Origin: Synergistaceae bacterium
Lineage (GTDB): Bacteria; Synergistota; Synergistia; Synergistales; Synergistaceae
Assembly: GCA_031271065.1 (NCBI GenBank)
Contig: JAISWP010000116.1
Coordinates: 1-17,244, forward strand
Direction: 5' to 3'
DNA: 17,244 nt
The notes under the pieces are model-generated. The model did no database searches. It saw only the letters and a program-made list of their open reading frames with translations, and was not told the origin of the DNA. Both the position numbers and the translations under genes were made by a program. This document shows positions 13,906 to 17,244 of this stretch, in pieces; the first letter of the stretch is position 1, and the number at the start of each line of letters is the position of its first letter.

Positions 13906-15276
13906 ATGACATGCCCGAAAGAGACCGGAGCTGAAAAAGCGGAAGTTATCCTGGACAGAGTGCTGGGATACATATTGAGCGATGAATTGAAGGAAGAGGA
14001 TAAGGACAGGATAGTAAGGGACAGCGTGGAGAACTATGACAATTTCATCAACCCTGGGTGGCTGAAATACCGCAAATCGATATCTACCAACGAGGCGTTC
14101 GTGGAGTGGGAGGATCACGGCTCCTGCTTCGCCGACCTTTACGGCGAGGAGTTTATAGACTGCCTCGGAGGTTTTGGGATATATACTTTCGGGCACCGCA
14201 ACCCGGAGATACTGAAGTACGTGGAGCGTCAGCTCAAGCGTCAGGCCCTGCACAGCCAGGAGCTGCTGGACCCGCTGAGGGGATATCTGGCCCGGGTGAT
14301 GTCCGCCATAACGCCGGGAGACCTGCAATACTGCTTTTTCACAAACGGCGGCGCGGAGGCCGTCGAGATGGCTCTCAAGCTTGCCCGCATCGGCACGAAG
14401 CGGCGGCATATAATATCCAGCGTGGGAGGCTTCCATGGAAAATCCATGGGGGCGATATCCGTCGGCGGCAAGGCTGTGTACAGACTGCCGTACCTGCCGC
14501 TGGTCCAGCAGGTCTCCCATGTGATTTACGGCGATATCGGCGACCTGCGGAAAACCGTGAAAAAACTCGCCTCTGTCGGCGAGGAGACGGCGGCGGTGAT
14601 ACTCGAGCCGATACAGGGCGAGGCCGGAATCATCATACCGCCGGAGGGTTATCTCAAAGAGGTCCGCGAGCTCTGCGACGAGTACGCTATATGCCTGATA
14701 TTCGACGAGATACAGACGGGCATGGGGCGAACGGGAAGCTCTTTCCGCTGTATAGCCGAGGATGTGACCCCGGATATCATGATCTACGGCAAGGCGTTCG
14801 GCGGCGGCATAATGCCGATCACAGGCATCATCGCCCGGCCTCATCTCTGGGACGAGGCGCTGGTGGAAAACCCGTGGCTTCTGGGCTCGCCGACGTTCGG
14901 CGGCAACCCCCTGGCCTGCTCCGCCGCTCTGGGCGCTCTCAGTTTCATGATAAAACACGACGTTCCGAGGATGGCCCGGGAAAAGGGCGAGTATTTCATG
15001 AAGGGTTTGAAGGTTCTTCGCGAAAAGTACCCGTCGGTGATCACCGACGTGCGCGGGACAGGCCTGATGATCGGCGTGGAATTTCCCTCGAACGCGGCGG
15101 GCTATTCGTTCGCGAAAGGCATGTTCGCCCGCAGGGTGATGACGGCAGGGACGCTGAACAACGCCGTAACGATACGCTTCGAACCCGCCGCGACGATAGA
15201 CTGCGCCGACCTCGATCTGGTGCTGTTCCGTATGGACGAGGCCCTGGCGGACACGAAAAAGGAACAGGGGCTGTAA
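13906..15276 (+). CDS. patA: Putrescine aminotransferase (class III, PLP-dependent)
   Basis: A 456-residue class III aminotransferase, close in length to E. coli PatA (YgjG). It would transfer an amino group from putrescine to an oxoacid, giving 4-aminobutanal (cyclising to 1-pyrroline). Motifs: FTNGGAEAVEMALKLAR (145-161, PLP phosphate site), GGFHGKSMGA (174-183), EPIQGEAGIIIPPEGYL (234-250), IFDEIQTGMGRTG (265-277, Asp267) and YGKAFGGGIMPITG (294-307) with the PLP lysine Lys296, then PTFGGNPLAC near the C-terminal third. The N-terminal NFINPGWLKYRKS is typical of the putrescine branch. GGAAGGAAGG precedes the ATG at 13906. Its position after aguAB supports the substrate, since their product is putrescine. 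No aminobutyraldehyde dehydrogenase follows. Cadaverine is a possible second substrate. Confidence 0.93.
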   Translation: MTCPKETGAEKAEVILDRVLGYILSDELKEEDKDRIVRDSVENYDNFINPGWLKYRKSISTNEAFVEWEDHGSCFADLYGEEFIDCLGGFGIYTFGHRNPEILKYVERQLKRQALHSQELLDPLRGYLARVMSAITPGDLQYCFFTNGGAEAVEMALKLARIGTKRRHIISSVGGFHGKSMGAISVGGKAVYRLPYLPLVQQVSHVIYGDIGDLRKTVKKLASVGEETAAVILEPIQGEAGIIIPPEGYLKEVRELCDEYAICLIFDEIQTGMGRTGSSFRCIAEDVTPDIMIYGKAFGGGIMPITGIIARPHLWDEALVENPWLLGSPTFGGNPLACSAALGALSFMIKHDVPRMAREKGEYFMKGLKVLREKYPSVITDVRGTGLMIGVEFPSNAAGYSFAKGMFARRVMTAGTLNNAVTIRFEPAATIDCADLDLVLFRMDEALADTKKEQGL

Positions 15277-15288
15277 GGAGGTGTGGTT

Positions 15289-16194
15289 ATGAAAAATTTC
15301 AAACTGTCTGCCGCCGTTCTGCTGTTCTGTTCCTTTTTTTGCCGGACAGGCGCGGCGTCGGCGTCCGTTGATTCGGAGGTTTTTTACAAGATGATCGACG
15401 AAGACGACAGAATGGGAGTGATGTCGGCGATCGTCGGCGGTTTCGATGTGAACGTCTATGATAGGAAAGAGACGGCATCACCGCTCTTATACGCTATCAG
15501 AAAGACTCGTCCGGAGATAGCGGAAATTCTTCTCGACTCCGGAGCGGACGCCGATTTGAACGATTTTAAGAGCGCCGGCGGAATATCGCCCCTCATGCTT
15601 GCCGTCATGTTCGCCACCGCTCCCGTAACTCCAGGCATGACGCCGGAGCGCAGACGGGGCGCAATGGAGATATTCGATATGCTCATAGAGCGCCGCGCGA
15701 ACGTAAACTACATTGATCAAAGCGGCATGACGGCTCTTTCCATGGCGCTCGCCGCGATGGACCGCGAATCGTCCGAGACCGTCGCCGTAAAACTTCTCGC
15801 GGCCGGAGCCGACGTAAATCCCCCCGTATCTCCGTGGAGGTGGTCTCCTTTGATGTGGGCCGTCGGAAACGCCTATTTCGCGGAATTAGAGGCGGGGGAA
15901 GACCGCACGGGGCTGATAAAGCTGATGCTGGACGCGGGAGCCGACCCGAACGTCAAAGCGGATGGCAGCACGCCGCTCCACGCCGTCGCGTTTATCGAGC
16001 GAGAAATCACAGCGGGCGTTCCGGCGTCCAGCCTGCCGCCGCGGTATGCGTCGCGGATCGGCCCCGGGATCGCTGAAATGCTGCTGGACGCCGGGGCGGA
16101 CAGAAACGCGGAAAACGACGAGGGCAAGACCCCTTTGGAGGTCGCGATAGAAAATCGCAATTTCAAAATAGCCGCGGTGATAGCCGTCAGGTAA
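15289..16194 (+). CDS. Exported ankyrin-repeat protein
   Basis: A 301-residue protein with a Sec signal peptide (MKNFK start, hydrophobic core at about 7-18, ASAS cleavage region near 23-27) and about five or six ankyrin repeats. Recognisable units include ASPLLYAIRKTRPEIAEILLDSGADAD (63-89), ISPLMLAVM (99-107) with MLIERRANVNYID (131-143), MTALSMALA (147-155) with KLLAAGADVN (168-177), WSPLMWAVG (185-193) with KLMLDAGADPNVK (211-223), STPLHAVA (227-234) with EMLLDAGADRN (263-273), and KTPLEVAIEN (280-289). Ankyrin repeats bind proteins; the partner is unknown. The ATG at 15289 has GGAGG at 15277-15281. It lies 12 bases after patA and is probably co-transcribed, though a role in polyamine use is only inferred from position. 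Confidence 0.85.
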   Translation: MKNFKLSAAVLLFCSFFCRTGAASASVDSEVFYKMIDEDDRMGVMSAIVGGFDVNVYDRKETASPLLYAIRKTRPEIAEILLDSGADADLNDFKSAGGISPLMLAVMFATAPVTPGMTPERRRGAMEIFDMLIERRANVNYIDQSGMTALSMALAAMDRESSETVAVKLLAAGADVNPPVSPWRWSPLMWAVGNAYFAELEAGEDRTGLIKLMLDAGADPNVKADGSTPLHAVAFIEREITAGVPASSLPPRYASRIGPGIAEMLLDAGADRNAENDEGKTPLEVAIENRNFKIAAVIAVR

Positions 16195-16235
16195 ATCGTT
16201 TACCCTCGGTCCGGCGCGGTAAACGAGGGGCCTCG
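16190..16235. terminator. Mutually exclusive hairpins between convergent genes
   Basis: GGTAAA (16190-16195, covering the ankyrin gene's stop), TTTACC (16199-16204) and GGTAAA again (16218-16223) allow two competing stems, and CCCTCG (16203-16208) can also pair with CGAGGG (16224-16229). The longer version CGTTTACC/GGTAAACG spans 16197-16225. It lies in the 51-base gap between the ankyrin gene and the convergent small gene. No good T-run follows on the plus strand; on the minus strand a short TTT follows the CGAGG/CCTCG stem. Possibly a shared transcription end. Confidence 0.4.
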
Positions 16236-16245
16236 CCGCAGGGCT

Positions 16246-16596
16246 TTATCCGTCGAGGTCTCTTTCCAGCACGACGAAATTTGAGACGCCGTGCCGGGCC
16301 TTTTCGTGCGACGCCTTCTCGCTGGCCGCTTCTTTATCGGTGTATATGCCGAGTATGCCGTGCTGAATACGGTCAAAGTGATCTCCGTCCTCTATGTTGA
16401 CGTAGACTTTCTGCTCGTCGTCGAGGGGGTATTCTACAGTGATGAAGTCGTATATGCTTCCCCTTCCTTTGTTCCACGCGGCTCTTTTCAAAGCCGAATC
16501 CTTGTTTGCGTGAAAACCCCTCATCCCATGCTGTACATTATTTTTGGTAATGTTTTCGTCGCAGACAACCCATATTGACATCGGAAAAACTGTCAT
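16246..16596 (-). CDS. Small protein of two diverged ~53-residue repeats, function unknown
   Basis: A 116-residue acidic/basic-mixed soluble protein that I cannot place in a family. It consists of two units that align without gaps at an offset of 56 residues: 8-60 and 64-116. Shared positions include QHG (22-24 and 78-80), G27/G83, K32/K88, A35/A91, A39/A95, K43/K99, R45/R101, F51/F107, E55/E111 and LD (58-59 and 114-115), about 14 identities in 53 plus many conservative changes. Each unit looks like strand, QHG-x-x-G turn, lysine/alanine-rich helix, strand. No signal peptide or membrane segment. The start at 16596 is preferred because AGGTG lies 10 bases upstream; a Met at residue 6 lacks a site. 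It has its own promoter and palindrome upstream. Confidence 0.75.
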   Translation of the reverse strand: MTVFPMSIWVVCDENITKNNVQHGMRGFHANKDSALKRAAWNKGRGSIYDFITVEYPLDDEQKVYVNIEDGDHFDRIQHGILGIYTDKEAASEKASHEKARHGVSNFVVLERDLDG

Positions 16597-16625
16597 TTCT
16601 CAATTGCACCTGCTATTTTTGAATT

Positions 16626-16644
16626 AAATTGCGCAATGCAATTT
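16626..16644. promoter_or_regulatory. Palindromic candidate operator at the small gene's transcription start
   Basis: AAATTGC (16626-16632) is the exact complement of GCAATTT (16638-16644), and ATTGCGCAAT (16628-16637) is itself a 10-bp palindrome. The site covers about +3 to +21 relative to the start predicted for the minus-strand promoter, fitting a repressor operator. Confidence 0.4.
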
Positions 16645-16653
16645 ACATCTAGT

Positions 16654-16682
16654 ATATTAAGAATAATTCTCGAATATGTCAA
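16654..16682 (-). promoter_or_regulatory. Promoter of the two-repeat small protein gene
   Basis: On the minus strand a perfect TTGACA (16682-16677) is separated by 17 bases from TAATAT (16659-16654, 4 of 6); TATACT slightly further downstream is another possible -10 but with a 20-base spacer. The region is strongly AT-rich. The start site would be near 16647, leaving a leader of about 50 bases. Confidence 0.55.
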
Positions 16683-16944
16683 TAAAATGTAATAAAAATA
16701 TGTAATTTTTTTAAAATAATATGATCAATGCCAAGCGAATCGCTTAGTGATATGCAATTTCAATTTCAAACCAAAGACTTTTTTATTTGGCCCGGAATTG
16801 GAACGAACACCGCTGACGAGAGCGCCGCACATCTCAATTCACAGCGGCGTTATACCAAGTTCCGGTTTTTCGCGCCGATTTCTTTGCTGATCATAGATTC
16901 TTCCTCAGCCGTTACCTGATTTCCTTTGTTCCGATAAAATAAAG
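16683..16944. other. Gene-free AT-rich stretch
   Basis: The first 45 bases are almost pure A/T. AAGCGA-A-TCGCTT at 16733-16745 is a perfect 13-bp palindrome of unknown role. A 63-codon open frame runs from 16728 to 16919 on the plus strand, but it has no ribosome-binding site, no recognisable family and contains the palindrome, so I do not call it a gene. Confidence 0.4.
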
Positions 16945-16962
16945 AAGCCGCCCTGCGGTTTT
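16945..16962. terminator. Terminator-like hairpin
   Basis: AAGCCGC (16945-16951) pairs with GCGGTTT (16955-16961) around a 3-base loop. On the minus strand the stem is followed by the T-rich run CTTTATTTTAT, the better terminator orientation; on the plus strand only a few T residues follow. No gene on either strand clearly ends here. If the group II intron call at the right edge is right, this could be a terminator-type insertion target just upstream. Confidence 0.4.
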
Positions 16963-17039
16963 AACAGTTTCAACCGGGCTGTTCCGTCTCACAGCCGCTA
17001 TGGGAGAGCTGCTGGCATCGTTCCCGCGGCGACCGGTCG

Positions 17040-17244
17040 GCCCATTTCATTGGCAGGTTCAGCGAACTTGACCGCCGGCAAGGCAATGGGGCTGTAGGGA
17101 TGACACGCGGATGAATGCCGCAGACAATCTATGAGGAGCGTGTTTCAGAACATGGTTACGTACACGGGGAATATTTGAACTGCGGAGCAGATTATGAATA
17201 GAAAGCAAACCTGACAGGGATGAAAATGGTTAGTAATCCGCACT
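17040..17244 (+). mobile_element. Possible 5' (domain I) part of a group II intron, cut by the window end
   Basis: The last ~200 bases are closed by stops in the frames I read, yet have the dense purine-rich GGATGAA / GAGGAGCG / ATGAATAGAAAGC / GGGATGAAAATGG texture I associate with the non-coding 5' region of bacterial group II introns upstream of their reverse-transcriptase gene. GGTTCAGCGAACTTGACC (17056-17073) forms a small hairpin of the kind found there. I could not find a GTGYG 5' splice boundary, so the left end is a guess (anywhere after about 16962), and no maturase coding sequence is reached. This rests on pattern memory and needs a covariance search; another structured RNA or simple intergenic DNA is possible. 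Confidence 0.35.

Noticed and set aside
13831..14958. Long minus-strand frame opposite patA
   Set aside because: It covers the patA promoter and start and has no family motifs; patA is unambiguous on the plus strand.
16728..16919. 63-codon plus-strand open frame
   Set aside because: No ribosome-binding site, no recognisable sequence, lies in AT-rich intergenic DNA and includes a 13-bp palindrome; the terminator-like hairpin after it fits the minus strand better.
16597..17244. tRNA, tmRNA or cobalamin riboswitch in the right-hand non-coding region
   Set aside because: No T-loop GGTTCRA with matching stems, no tmRNA end signatures and no B12-box were found on either strand.
1..17244. CRISPR array or toxin-antitoxin/defence island
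   Set aside because: No evenly spaced direct repeats and no recognisable defence genes; the gene content is metabolic and envelope-associated.

Overview
This is a high-GC bacterial chromosome segment with compact, operon-like gene order and almost no broken genes until its right edge. The two exported proteins with Sec signals, the PurF with four iron-sulfur cysteines, the agmatine/putrescine degradation genes and the AMMECR1/Memo/radical-SAM trio suggest an anaerobic, amino-acid-using bacterium. I would guess something like Synergistota, but that is an inference from gene content and not shown by the sequence.

Left part (1-3077). A YtcJ/NfdA-type amidohydrolase on the minus strand is divergent from an exported two-domain rhodanese. 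After the rhodanese comes a gene-free stretch of about 300 bases containing a very long GC-rich hairpin and two weaker inverted repeats.

Purine block (3078-7690). A near-consensus promoter drives purS-purQ-purL-purF. The genes are translationally coupled by 1-4 base overlaps at purS/purQ and purQ/purL. Together they encode FGAM synthase (PurS, PurQ, PurL) and the committed-step amidotransferase PurF. The block runs stop-codon-into-stop-codon against a convergent lemA gene (minus strand, its own promoter).

Middle block (8632-11712). A well-formed promoter with a palindrome over its -10 box precedes three tightly packed genes: a Memo/LigB-like putative metalloprotein, an AMMECR1-domain protein and a radical SAM enzyme. 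This is the conserved but functionally unassigned AmmeMemoRadiSam set. A membrane protein with a J-domain lacking HPD and an SH3-like C-terminal domain converges on it, again with overlapping stop codons.

Polyamine block (11753-16194). Agmatine deiminase and N-carbamoylputrescine amidase overlap by one base. After a rho-independent terminator and a new promoter come putrescine aminotransferase and an exported ankyrin-repeat protein. The three enzymes take agmatine to putrescine and on to 4-aminobutanal.

Right edge (16195-17244). A small minus-strand protein is made of two diverged copies of a roughly 53-residue unit. It has a promoter and a palindromic site at its expected transcription start. 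The last several hundred bases carry no convincing gene. The final ~200 bases look like the non-coding 5' part of a group II intron cut by the window end, which is a pattern-recognition call of moderate to low confidence. The most unusual items are the AmmeMemoRadiSam operon with its unfused Memo/AMMECR1 pair, the HPD-less J-domain/SH3 protein, the internally duplicated small protein and the long hairpin after the rhodanese gene.
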